Shown here: piece by piece, positions 27,066 through 34,806 of the stretch
Layout: each line of letters opens with the position of its first letter
Numbering within the stretch: the stretch's first letter is position 1
Assembly: GCA_017395045.1 (NCBI GenBank)
Contig: JAFPWG010000012.1
Location: 62,001-126,000, forward strand
DNA: 64,000 nt
From: Bacteroidales bacterium
GTDB lineage: Bacteria; Bacteroidota; Bacteroidia; Bacteroidales; UBA932
Direction: 5' to 3'
Translations under genes and position numbers: made by a program
The notes under the pieces: generated by a model
Told to the model about the DNA's origin: nothing
The model's input: the letters and a program-made list of their open reading frames with translations, nothing else
The model's database searches: none

Positions 27066-28208
27066 TTACAGCTTGCGGGCGCCGTCGCTGATGACGACGT
27101 TGTACACCTTCGGAGCGTGTCCGAACTTCTCGGTGAACTGCATGATGGCAGCCTCGACGAAGTCCTTGTACAGTTCATCCTTCACCAGGTTGATGGTGCA
27201 GCCGCCGAATCCGCCGCCCATCACGCGGGAACCCGTCACGTCCATCTTGCGGGCCAGTTTGTTCAGGAAATCCAGCTCTTCGCAGGACACTTCGTACAGA
27301 CGGCTCATCCCGAAGTGGGTCTGGTACATCATCTCGCCCACGGTCTCGTAGTCGCCGCGTTCCAGGGCATCGCAGACGTCCAGGACGCGCTGGACTTCAC
27401 CGATCACGTACTCGGCACGGAGGAAGTCCTCCTCCGGAATCTCGGCGCGGACTTCGTCCAGCCACACGCGCTTGGCGTCGGAAAGGAACTCCACTTCCGG
27501 GTGGTTCTTGCGGATGGCGGCCGCGGCGTTCTCGCAGGAGGCGCGGCGCTTGTTATAGGCGCTGGAGGCCAGCTCATGCTTCACGCAAGAATCGATGAGG
27601 ACCAGGCGATAGCCCTCCGGATTGAACGGGAAGTATTTGTATTCCAGCGTTTTGCAATTCAGGCGAATCAACGACCCGGCCTTGCCGAAGATGGAGGCGA
27701 ACTGGTCCATGATGCCGCACATGACCCCGCAGTAGTTGTGCTCGGTGCTCTGGCCGATCTTCGCAAGTTCAAACTTGTCGATACCGTTGCCGAAGATATC
27801 GTTCAGGGCGAAGGCGTAGGTGCTCTCGAGGGCCGCGCTGGAGCTCAGGCCGGCGCCCAGGGGGACGTCGCCCGCGAACACGGTGTCGAATCCCTCCACC
27901 TTGCCGCCGCGCTTGACGGTTTCGCGGCACACGCCGAAAATGTAGCGCGCCCACTGCTGTTCGGGCTTGTCCGCCTCTTCGAGGCCGAACTCCACGAACT
28001 CGTCATAATCAAGGGAAAACGCCCGGACCTTCTGGGTTCCGTTCACCTTGATCTGGGCCATGATCCCGCAGTCGATGGCGCCCGGGAACACATAGCCGCC
28101 GTTATAGTCGGTATGCTCGCCGATGAGGTTGATGCGGCCGGCGGAGGCATAGAGGTCTCCTCCTTCCCCGAACAGGGTCTGGAACTTTTCCTGGATTCTT
28201 TCTTTCAT
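27066..28208 (-). CDS. galK: Galactokinase
   Basis: This 380-residue GHMP kinase phosphorylates alpha-galactose to galactose 1-phosphate with ATP. The galactokinase signature GRINLIGEHTDYNGG is at residues 24-38. The phosphate loop PLGAGLSSSAALE lies near 115-127, and the C-terminal GHMP motif reads MGGGFGGC. It is cytoplasmic. It leads a minus-strand operon with the HEXXH/barrel copy 2 and the CpXC gene. galM is 15 kb away and no galT or galE is present, so galactose genes are scattered. Confidence 0.97.
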   Translation of the reverse strand: MKERIQEKFQTLFGEGGDLYASAGRINLIGEHTDYNGGYVFPGAIDCGIMAQIKVNGTQKVRAFSLDYDEFVEFGLEEADKPEQQWARYIFGVCRETVKRGGKVEGFDTVFAGDVPLGAGLSSSAALESTYAFALNDIFGNGIDKFELAKIGQSTEHNYCGVMCGIMDQFASIFGKAGSLIRLNCKTLEYKYFPFNPEGYRLVLIDSCVKHELASSAYNKRRASCENAAAAIRKNHPEVEFLSDAKRVWLDEVRAEIPEEDFLRAEYVIGEVQRVLDVCDALERGDYETVGEMMYQTHFGMSRLYEVSCEELDFLNKLARKMDVTGSRVMGGGFGGCTINLVKDELYKDFVEAAIMQFTEKFGHAPKVYNVVISDGARKL

Positions 28209-28235
28209 ATCGGTGTTGTTTTTAGTGTCGATTTA

Positions 28236-28243
28236 CAAATATA
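28236..28243 (-). promoter_or_regulatory. -7 element of galK
   Basis: The minus strand reads TATATTTG, a full TAnnTTTG match, 27 bases before the galK ATG and just past the end of the nuclease gene. Confidence 0.6.
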
Positions 28244-28251
28244 ACGAAAAA

Positions 28252-29067
28252 TCAATGACGGCGGATTCCCCACACGGAGAAATCGTACGCGGATTCCGCA
28301 TCATCCTCGATATCGTCGGGCAGGGCGGGGTAGAAGTCGATGCCCGTGCGCTCCTCCAGTTCGTCGATGGACAAGGCGCAGTCGTACAGCCAGTAACGTT
28401 CCGCGTCGTTGCCCATGATAAAGGCGATGGACTGATAGCGGCGCCCGTCGTGGACCATCACCGCCTTGAAGAAAGCGTCCGGGACGACCACGTGGTCCTT
28501 GCCGATGGTCCCATATTTATTGTCTCCGATGATGGGCCCGGACACCACCCAGACTTTGCCGTATTTCCTGGCCCAGGTGCGCACCTGTTTCTCCAGGTAC
28601 TGCCAGTCCTTGTTGTTCAACTGCTCTTTCTGCGGGCAGATATTCATGAAATAGAAGGTTTCGGACAGGGCGTCGTCGTCCCAGAAGAAGTCCGCAGCGG
28701 GCGCCATATGCCCCTTCGTCCAACCTGAATTGGCATAATCCTCCCGCATTGCCTGCTTCCCGCGGAAGGACAGGTCCATCCCGAAGGTCTTGTCCATCCG
28801 GGAGGCGTTGCCGCTGGTTTCCTCGGCCGTCAGTTCATACGCAACCCAATCAGGGATAAGCGTTTCCGTATTGTAGGACGATACGAACCCCTGATAGCGG
28901 ACGATATGGTCGGCCGGATGCTGCGCCGGCAGCTCCAAAAGATCTCCGGTGTCCACGGGCGACACGAGCGGGCTCGACATGTTTTCCCGCCGCTGGTAGA
29001 GCATCCACGCCGCGAAGACCAGCAACAGCGCCACGGCCGACAGGATAGATTTCTGTTTCTTTTTCAT
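28252..29067 (-). CDS. Membrane-anchored DNA/RNA non-specific endonuclease
   Basis: This 271-residue protein has an N-terminal basic stretch then one hydrophobic span (about residues 9-24) with no clear cleavage site, so it is probably tethered facing the periplasm. The beta-beta-alpha-metal core reads GWTKGHMAPAADF; most family members have DRGH there, so the general-base His is kept but the Asp-Arg pair is Thr-Lys. FYFMNICPQKEQLNNKDW carries the Asn that binds magnesium. It should cut DNA and RNA. It is divergent from the blaI operon, with the palindrome at 29151-29169 between them. Confidence 0.88.
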   Translation of the reverse strand: MKKKQKSILSAVALLLVFAAWMLYQRRENMSSPLVSPVDTGDLLELPAQHPADHIVRYQGFVSSYNTETLIPDWVAYELTAEETSGNASRMDKTFGMDLSFRGKQAMREDYANSGWTKGHMAPAADFFWDDDALSETFYFMNICPQKEQLNNKDWQYLEKQVRTWARKYGKVWVVSGPIIGDNKYGTIGKDHVVVPDAFFKAVMVHDGRRYQSIAFIMGNDAERYWLYDCALSIDELEERTGIDFYPALPDDIEDDAESAYDFSVWGIRRH

Positions 29068-29150
29068 CTTCTTTCCTTTGGGTGCTAAGTTACGAATTTT
29101 TCCTGGTATACAGCGTTTTGGCCCACAAACTCCGAAAAAAACACGGAATG

Positions 29151-29169
29151 CTCCTAAAAAAATTAGGAG
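29151..29169. promoter_or_regulatory. 19-bp palindrome, candidate BlaI operator
   Basis: CTCCTAA (29151-29157) and TTAGGAG (29163-29169) form a perfect 7-bp inverted repeat around AAAAA. It covers the place where the -33 contact of the blaI promoter should be (the -7 element is at 29186). BlaI/MecI proteins bind dyads at their own promoters as dimers, so autoregulation is likely. The site could also affect the divergent nuclease gene. Binding itself is inference. Confidence 0.62.
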
Positions 29170-29185
29170 ATATGATTTTTTTGCC

Positions 29186-29193
29186 TATCTTTG
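29186..29193 (+). promoter_or_regulatory. -7 element of the blaI operon, four bases from the ATG
   Basis: TATCTTTG ends four bases (CACC) before the ATG at 29198, the shortest such gap in the window. Confidence 0.65.
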
Positions 29194-29197
29194 CACC

Positions 29198-29563
29198 ATG
29201 AAACAGAAACTGACAGCCAAGGAAGAGCAGCTCATGACCATTTTCTGGGAGCATGGCGACCTCTTCATCCGCGACCTGGTAGCGCTCCTGCCGGATCCGC
29301 GACCCCACTACAATACCGTGGCCACCCTGGTCAAGTTCCTGGAAGAGAAAGGCTTCCTGGAGCGCGAACCCCTGGCGAACACCTTCCGCTACCACGTGAA
29401 AATCTCCGAGAAGCAATATCGTGGGGAAACCGTGGGAGAAATGGTCGCCCAATACTATAACAATTCCTACGCGAGCCTGGTTTCGCAGTTCGTGGAGGAG
29501 GACCGTATGGACCTCCAGGAGCTGAAGGACCTCATCGCCCGGATCGAAAAGAACAAGAAATGA
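29198..29563 (+). CDS. BlaI/MecI/CopY-family transcriptional repressor
   Basis: This 121-residue protein begins MKQKLTAKEEQLMTIFWEHG, the usual BlaI-family opening, with a winged helix (residues about 5-75) that includes HYNTVATLVKFLEEKGFLER. The C-terminal helices should dimerise. A longer in-frame extension upstream is rejected because the promoter lies just before this ATG. In this family repression is relieved when a linked M56 protease triggers cleavage of the repressor. Here the M56 gene overlaps the stop (ATGA), so they form a regulatory pair. A palindrome sits in the promoter. Confidence 0.93.
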   Translation: MKQKLTAKEEQLMTIFWEHGDLFIRDLVALLPDPRPHYNTVATLVKFLEEKGFLEREPLANTFRYHVKISEKQYRGETVGEMVAQYYNNSYASLVSQFVEEDRMDLQELKDLIARIEKNKK

Positions 29564-30843
29564 CCCCGTTCCTGCTCTATATTGTGCGCGGCGGGCTCTA
29601 CCTGGGCCTGTTCTACGCTTTTTACCTGCTGGTAATGCGCCGGACCACGTTCTTCCGGCTGAACCGGACGGTCCTGCTGGTCGGGTCCTACCTGTGCCTT
29701 CTGCTTCCGGCCATCCGGATCAGGACGGCGACGGCCGCCGGCATCGCCACGGAGCTGACGATGGTTGCCGCCGGCACGGAAACGGCCGGAGAGACCCTCA
29801 GGGCCGCATTCCCCTGGAAAGAAGTCTTGCTGGCCATCTACCTTGCCGGTGTGGCGGCGACCCTGGCGCTTTTCCTGGTATCGGCCTGGAAGATGGGACG
29901 GTTGATCCGGAAGGGAGAACCCCAGGAGCGCGAGGGCTGTCGCCTGGTCCTGCTGGATGATAATATTCCCTCCTTCAGCTGGAGAAGGATAGTCGTCATG
30001 GGCCGAAAGGACATGCAGGAGAATCCCGCCATCTTCACGCACGAACAGATGCACGTACGGCACCGCCATTCACGGGACCTCCTCCTGTTCCTGCCTTTCC
30101 AGCTGCTATTCTGGTGGAATCCGCTGGTCTGGATCACCCGCGAGGAACTGCGCCTCCTGCACGAATACGAGGCCGACGAAAGCGTCATTCAAAAAGGCAT
30201 CGATGCTACCCAATATCAACTGCTTCTTGTGCGGAAAGCCGTGGGAGAACAACGTTTTACCCTGGCCAGCGGCTTCCAGCACGCCAAACTTAAAAACCGA
30301 ATCACCATGATGCTCAAACCCGACTCTTCCCGCTGGATGCGCTGGTCGTATCTGGCTCTCCTCCCCGTGCTGGCGGCTTTCATGTTCGCCTGCAACCCGG
30401 CCCAGAACACCGAAAAGACCCCGGCGGACACGCCGGAGGAGCTTTCTCCGACCACAGAGGCCGCTCCGGCCGCCTACCAGGTCACCGTCGTCGACGAACC
30501 GTCTGCCGTCTCCGACAAGGAGGCTGTCCCTTTCCAGCTCATCGAACAAAAACCTACTTTCAACGGCGGCGACGCCAACGATTTCTCCAGATGGGTGAAC
30601 GGACATCTCACGTACCCCGAAAAGGCCAAGGCTGACAAGGTCCAGGGTCGCGTGATCCTGCAGTTTACCGTCGATGCGGATGGCTCCGTCCGGGACGTCA
30701 AGGTGCTGAGGGGCGTCCGTGAAGACCTTGACGCCGAGGCTCTCCGGGTCGTTTCGGCCTCCCCGAAATGGACTCCGGGCATGCAGGGCGGCGAGCCCGT
30801 TCCAGTCATCTACACGTTCCCGATCATCTATCAGCTTGGATGA
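29560..30843 (+). CDS. BlaR1-like M56 metallopeptidase fused to a TonB C-terminal domain
   Basis: This 427-residue protein has hydrophobic spans near residues 5-25, 40-55 and 85-107, then the M56 zinc protease site FTHEQMHVRH (HEXXH, near 158) and the third-ligand segment LHEYEADESV (near 203). A further hydrophobic span lies near 266-283. After a Pro/Ala/Thr/Glu linker, residues about 335-427 form a TonB_C-type domain (KADKVQGRVILQFTVDADGSV, LRGVREDLDAEALRVV). There is no penicillin-binding sensor as in BlaR1, so the signal is not necessarily a beta-lactam. It overlaps blaI by four bases and the TPR gene by four, giving strict coupling. It probably senses envelope or TonB-linked state and inactivates BlaI; this is inference. 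Confidence 0.9.
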   Translation: MTPFLLYIVRGGLYLGLFYAFYLLVMRRTTFFRLNRTVLLVGSYLCLLLPAIRIRTATAAGIATELTMVAAGTETAGETLRAAFPWKEVLLAIYLAGVAATLALFLVSAWKMGRLIRKGEPQEREGCRLVLLDDNIPSFSWRRIVVMGRKDMQENPAIFTHEQMHVRHRHSRDLLLFLPFQLLFWWNPLVWITREELRLLHEYEADESVIQKGIDATQYQLLLVRKAVGEQRFTLASGFQHAKLKNRITMMLKPDSSRWMRWSYLALLPVLAAFMFACNPAQNTEKTPADTPEELSPTTEAAPAAYQVTVVDEPSAVSDKEAVPFQLIEQKPTFNGGDANDFSRWVNGHLTYPEKAKADKVQGRVILQFTVDADGSVRDVKVLRGVREDLDAEALRVVSASPKWTPGMQGGEPVPVIYTFPIIYQLG

Positions 30844-32030
30844 ACAGAGGCATCGTTCTATCGCTATGGCTCCTGGTCTGCGCCGCTTCCTTTTCGGTTT
30901 CTGCGCAGACCACCCATCGCGACTCCGTGCTGGCCGAGGCGCGGTATCTCAAGAGCATTTATCGAACGGACGACGCGATCGAAAAACTCTCGGCCCTGGT
31001 GCGGCCGGGCGCGATGGACGAAGGCGTGTTGGCGGAACTGGCCGATTGCCATTTTCAGAGCGGGGCCTACGAGGATGCTGCCGGGGCCTATTTCATGCTT
31101 TCGTCCTACGCTCCGGACAACATTCTTTACCAGATCCGGCTGATGCAGGCCTATTCCCGGCTGAAAGCCTATCCCCAGAGCATCCAGGCCGGACGGGCGG
31201 TCCTGCAGCGGGATTCCATCCCGGCGGTCCTGAGCTTCGTGGGAGACACCTTCCGGCAGCTGGAGCAGGCCGATTCGGCCCTTTGGTACTACCGCCGGTC
31301 CCTGGCCCTGAAGCCCGGAAACGAAGCGGTCCTTTCCAAGGCCGTGGGCCTTCTCATTGACAAAGAGGACTATGACGGGGCCATCGGCCTGAGCCGGCCG
31401 TTCTTGGCGGAAGACCCTGATAATATGACGATTGCACCGTTACAAGGGCTGGCCTTCTATCGGAAGGGCGATTACGAGACGGCGGCAAAGGTCTTCCAGC
31501 GGCAAGAAGACGCCGGCAACGACTCTTACCCCATCCATTACTATCTGGGGCAAAGCTATTGGCACACAAACGTGGTTTACCGGGCCGAGCGGGAACTGCT
31601 GGCCGCCTGGCAGATTGATTCCAGCGACGTGAACCTGGCCTATTCCATTGCCGCCGTGAAAATGGACGCCCTCCGGTATCCATTCGAGCAGGAAGCAGGG
31701 GTCTGGCTGGACAAGGCGCTGCAAATGCTGGAACCCGATCCGTCCATGATGTCCCGCATCCACCAGCAATACGGCCTGGCATATTACCGGAAAATGACGG
31801 CCTGGGACCAGGCAATCGAGCACTACAAGGAGGCCTACCGCTACAATCCCAAACTCATCTCGGCCCTCTCCACCATCGCCTACTGCTACCAGCAGAAGAA
31901 AGAGTACAAGACGGCCATCGAATGGTACGAGAAGTACCTGAAGGTCGCCCGCCCCGGCTCGAGGGGCTATGAGTTCGCCACCTCCAACCTGAAATACCTT
32001 CGCGCGGAGAAATTCATGGAAGAGCCTTGA
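30840..32030 (+). CDS. Exported TPR-repeat protein
   Basis: This is a 396-residue protein from the ATG at 30840, which overlaps the M56 stop as ATGA. A signal peptide ends SVSAQ near residue 23. The mature part is a run of tetratricopeptide repeats, the clearest being near the end (ALSTIAYCYQQKKEYKTAIEWYEKYL) with others such as DSALWYYRRSLALKPGNEAVL. TPR arrays usually hold protein complexes together. As the third gene of the blaI-M56 operon it may be a partner of the M56/TonB protein in the periplasm. No enzyme motif is seen. Confidence 0.87.
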   Translation: MNRGIVLSLWLLVCAASFSVSAQTTHRDSVLAEARYLKSIYRTDDAIEKLSALVRPGAMDEGVLAELADCHFQSGAYEDAAGAYFMLSSYAPDNILYQIRLMQAYSRLKAYPQSIQAGRAVLQRDSIPAVLSFVGDTFRQLEQADSALWYYRRSLALKPGNEAVLSKAVGLLIDKEDYDGAIGLSRPFLAEDPDNMTIAPLQGLAFYRKGDYETAAKVFQRQEDAGNDSYPIHYYLGQSYWHTNVVYRAERELLAAWQIDSSDVNLAYSIAAVKMDALRYPFEQEAGVWLDKALQMLEPDPSMMSRIHQQYGLAYYRKMTAWDQAIEHYKEAYRYNPKLISALSTIAYCYQQKKEYKTAIEWYEKYLKVARPGSRGYEFATSNLKYLRAEKFMEEP

Positions 32031-32085
32031 GGTTTTGCTGTATCAATAATCATCTGCCTTTCCGTGTGCCTTGGCGCCCGTGGCG

Positions 32086-32493
32086 TCAAAAAACCGTATT
32101 CATCAGTTCTTTTCCCAGACGATGCAGGGCCGTTTCTATTTTGAGGACCTGCTTTTTCCGGGGTTTGGTGTACCCGTGCAGATAAGACCAGAGTTGTTTC
32201 GGGTGAATCCCCGCCAAATGTCCCAGCGCCGTTGGCGTAATGATTCCCGAATAGTATTCCAACATCGTCCTCACCTCCCAATGGGTCACGAACTCAAAGT
32301 CCTCATCCAGCCAGTCCGGATAAATAATCGCCCTTTCGCGACCATCCTCCTTGGTGAGGCGAAGCGTCTCTTCCGGTTCTTCCTTCGCTTTTGCCGCCGT
32401 GCCGCCCATCCCGAACAGCGCGGGGTGGTCATTGCAATAGGCACTGAATGTCCCGTCCTGCGCACGGCAAATGGTTATGTCAACCTTTTTCAT
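32086..32493 (-). CDS. HicB-family antitoxin-like protein
   Basis: This is a 135-residue protein. The N-terminal part (MKKVDITICRAQDGTFSAYC) resembles the HicB degraded RNase H fold, and TAAKAKEEPEETLRL fits the helix that follows. The C-terminal part (GHLAGIHPKQLWSYLHGYTKPRKKQVLKIE) looks like a helix-turn-helix. HicB neutralises the HicA mRNA interferase and represses the operon. The adjoining hicA is broken, so this is now an orphan antitoxin. The locus is more AT-rich than its flanks, which suggests acquisition. Confidence 0.8.
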   Translation of the reverse strand: MKKVDITICRAQDGTFSAYCNDHPALFGMGGTAAKAKEEPEETLRLTKEDGRERAIIYPDWLDEDFEFVTHWEVRTMLEYYSGIITPTALGHLAGIHPKQLWSYLHGYTKPRKKQVLKIETALHRLGKELMNTVF

Positions 32494-32586
32494 CGATTCC
32501 CAGATCTTTTAGTATTCTCTTCGCAAAAGCATTCGGTATCTCCTTCCCTTGTGGAAAGTGATTTGATGGAGTTCTGTTACTTTCAT
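32480..32586 (-). pseudogene. hicA toxin remnant
   Basis: An ATG at 32586 opens MKVTELHQITF, like a HicA start, but this frame soon stops. In another frame the DNA encodes NHFPQGKEIPNAFAKRILKDLGIDEKG and stops at 32480, inside the hicB start, exactly as a HicA C-terminus would. The middle, including the GSH segment with the catalytic His, is missing. The toxin gene therefore appears to have lost an internal piece and its frame. Confidence 0.65.
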
Positions 32587-32595
32587 AGAACGCCG

Positions 32596-33561
32596 CTATA
32601 AATATAGATTATTTTCTATTGAAAGACCAACCTCCAGCAGGATGGGCAGATGGTCGGAGACGCCGCCGACATGGCGGGGGCCGGTATAGGTGCGGAGCGG
32701 TTTTTCGCCGGAATGCGCCGTGTCGCGCGCGAGAAGGAAGGGAATACGCAAGATCCGCATGCCGGAGTACGGGGCCAGGGCCGGGGATACATAGAAATGG
32801 TCGATGAGGTCCCACTTGCCGTCATACTTGATTGTCCCCAAACCCCGTCTTTGCAGGCCCAGGTGCTTCGGTAACAACGCCGGCTCCAAAAGCCGGAAAA
32901 CGGGATTGTCGGGCGTGTCGTTGAAATCTCCCCCGGCGACGATCCGGTCGATGCCGAGGGCAGCGAGCGAATCTGCCAGGAACCGCAGCCTTTCGACCGC
33001 GATGCGCCGCCGCGGTTCCGATTCAGCCACTCCTCCGTATTTTGAAGGATGGTGGTTCACCAGAACGGCGAACACCGTGGAGTCCCTCTGGAACACACAC
33101 AGAAGGATATCGCGGGTTGTCATCACCGTGTCCCGGGCATACAGGTGGCAGGGTTTGGAATCCAGAAGCTCCAACCGGGAAGACCGGTACAGCAAGGCAA
33201 CGTCGATTCCCCGCCGGTCGGGGGAATCAAAATGCACATACTTGTAGTCCAGTTTCCGAAGTGCGGTCTTCTGCAGCAGCTGCCGCAAGACAAACGCATT
33301 CTCAACCTCTTCCAGGCCGATGATGTCCGGTGGCCGCCCCGTCTCCTGTTCCACCCATAACAGCGCCTTTGCAAAGGCATTCGCCTTCGCTTGGAACCGC
33401 TTCCAGGACCAACGGCGCTCACCCCCTGCCGAAAACTCCCCGTCCGAAACCGTCGTGGAATCGTTCCGCCAGTCGAAGAAGTTCTCTACGTTCCAGCACA
33501 ATATGGACAGGCTGTCTCCCGGAGACAAGAACAACCAGATTAACAGAAACAACGTTCTCAT
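32596..33561 (-). CDS. Endonuclease/exonuclease/phosphatase-family protein
   Basis: This 321-residue protein has a short hydrophobic N-terminus (RTLFLLIWLFLSPG) that may be a signal peptide. The EEP fold motifs appear in order: SILCWNVENFF, IIGLEEVEN with the metal-binding Glu, RRGIDVALLYR, VNHHPSKYGG, GGDFNDTPDN and GVSDHLPILLE with the catalytic Asp-His. Such proteins are metal-dependent phosphodiesterases or nucleases; a secreted nuclease is plausible. Upstream on the minus strand, TAACTTGG (one mismatch to TAnnTTTG) lies four bases from the ATG. Confidence 0.88.
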   Translation of the reverse strand: MRTLFLLIWLFLSPGDSLSILCWNVENFFDWRNDSTTVSDGEFSAGGERRWSWKRFQAKANAFAKALLWVEQETGRPPDIIGLEEVENAFVLRQLLQKTALRKLDYKYVHFDSPDRRGIDVALLYRSSRLELLDSKPCHLYARDTVMTTRDILLCVFQRDSTVFAVLVNHHPSKYGGVAESEPRRRIAVERLRFLADSLAALGIDRIVAGGDFNDTPDNPVFRLLEPALLPKHLGLQRRGLGTIKYDGKWDLIDHFYVSPALAPYSGMRILRIPFLLARDTAHSGEKPLRTYTGPRHVGGVSDHLPILLEVGLSIENNLYL

Positions 33562-33640
33562 ATGCCCAAGTTAAGACAGGATGCCGCTCCCCGGGGCAAG
33601 AAACGTAAAAATGTGGCGAATTATTCCCGGTTGTTTCAAA

Positions 33641-33681
33641 TAAAAAAAATAACGCCACCCTACAAACGTAGAATGGCGTTA
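33641..33681 (-). terminator. Rho-independent terminator after ychF
   Basis: On the minus strand TAACGCCA pairs with TGGCGTTA (33650-33657 with 33674-33681), with an inner CTAC/GTAG pairing, and is followed by a run of eight T (33642-33649). It ends the ppiD-ychF transcript ahead of the EEP nuclease gene. Confidence 0.88.
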
Positions 33682-33699
33682 ACCGTTGCTCTTCGGAGC

Positions 33700-34803
33700 C
33701 TAGACGTTGAAGAGGAAGTGCATGATGTCTCCGTCCTGGACGACATAGTCCTTGCCTTCGATGCCCATCTTGCCGGCGGCACGGACGGCTGCTTCGGTCT
33801 TGTAGTGCACGAAGTCGTCGTACTTGATGACTTCCGCGCGGATGAATCCGCGCTCGAAGTCAGTGTGGATGACGCCGGCGGCGCGGGGCGCCTTGTCGCC
33901 CACGCGGATGGTCCAGGCGCGGCACTCGTCGGCGCCGGCCGTAAAGAAGGTCTGCAAGCCCAGGAGACGATAGGCGCCCTGGATCAGGCGGACGACGCCG
34001 GACTCTTCCAGGCCCATTTCTTCGAGAAACATCTGACGGTCCTCATATTCTTCAATCTCCGCGATTTCCGCTTCGGTCTTGGCGGCGATGACCAGGATTT
34101 CGGCCTGTTCGTCGGCCACGGCGGCGCGGACCGCATCGACATACGCATTGCCCGTGGCGGCGGATGCCTCGTCCACATTGCAAACGTACATGACTGGCTT
34201 GTTCGTCAGCAGGTACAGGTCGTGCGCCATCTGCTCTTCTTCGGCATTCTCGGGAACGACCGTCCGGCAGGATTTGCCCTGGAGCAGGACCTCGCGATAC
34301 CGCAGGAGCAGCGCCAGGAGTTTCTTCGCCTCTTTGTCACCACCCGTGGTAGCCTGCTTCTCCACCTTTTTGATGCGGTTTTCGACCGTCTCCAAGTCCT
34401 TGATCTGCAGTTCAGTATCTACGACTTCCTTGTCACGGACCGGATCCACGGAACCGTCCACATGGACAATGTTTCCGTCGTCGAAACAACGAAGCACGTG
34501 CAGGATGGCGTCGGTTTCCCGGATGTTGGCAAGGAACTGGTTGCCCAGCCCCTCCCCCTTGGAGGCCCCCTTCACCAGGCCCGCAATGTCCACGATTTCC
34601 ACCGTGGCGGGAATCGTCCTCTTGGGCTGGCAGATTTCCGTCAGCACCTCCAGGCGCTTGTCGGGCACATTGGTGGACCCCACATTCGGATCGATGGTGC
34701 AGAAGGGGAAATTCGCGCTCTGCGCCTTGCCGGAGCTGACGCAGTTAAACAAAGTGGACTTCCCAACGTTGGGAAGTCCCACTATTCCACATTTCAAAGC
34801 CAT
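33700..34803 (-). CDS. ychF: Obg-like ATPase YchF
   Basis: This 367-residue P-loop protein has G1 GLPNVGKSTLF at residues 9-19, the switch region DIAGLVKGASKGEGLGN, and a G4 position of the altered type that makes YchF prefer ATP. A coiled-coil insertion (residues about 125-190) and a C-terminal TGS domain (FERGFIRAEVIKYDDF) follow. It is linked to ribosome and stress functions. The start lies three bases after the ppiD stop, so they are co-transcribed, and a strong terminator follows the stop. Confidence 0.97.
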   Translation of the reverse strand: MALKCGIVGLPNVGKSTLFNCVSSGKAQSANFPFCTIDPNVGSTNVPDKRLEVLTEICQPKRTIPATVEIVDIAGLVKGASKGEGLGNQFLANIRETDAILHVLRCFDDGNIVHVDGSVDPVRDKEVVDTELQIKDLETVENRIKKVEKQATTGGDKEAKKLLALLLRYREVLLQGKSCRTVVPENAEEEQMAHDLYLLTNKPVMYVCNVDEASAATGNAYVDAVRAAVADEQAEILVIAAKTEAEIAEIEEYEDRQMFLEEMGLEESGVVRLIQGAYRLLGLQTFFTAGADECRAWTIRVGDKAPRAAGVIHTDFERGFIRAEVIKYDDFVHYKTEAAVRAAGKMGIEGKDYVVQDGDIMHFLFNV

Positions 34804-34806
34804 AGA

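Noticed and set aside
29198-30843. A beta-lactam resistance regulator
   Set aside because: No beta-lactamase or penicillin-binding sensor domain is present; the M56 protein carries a TonB domain instead, so a resistance call is not supported.
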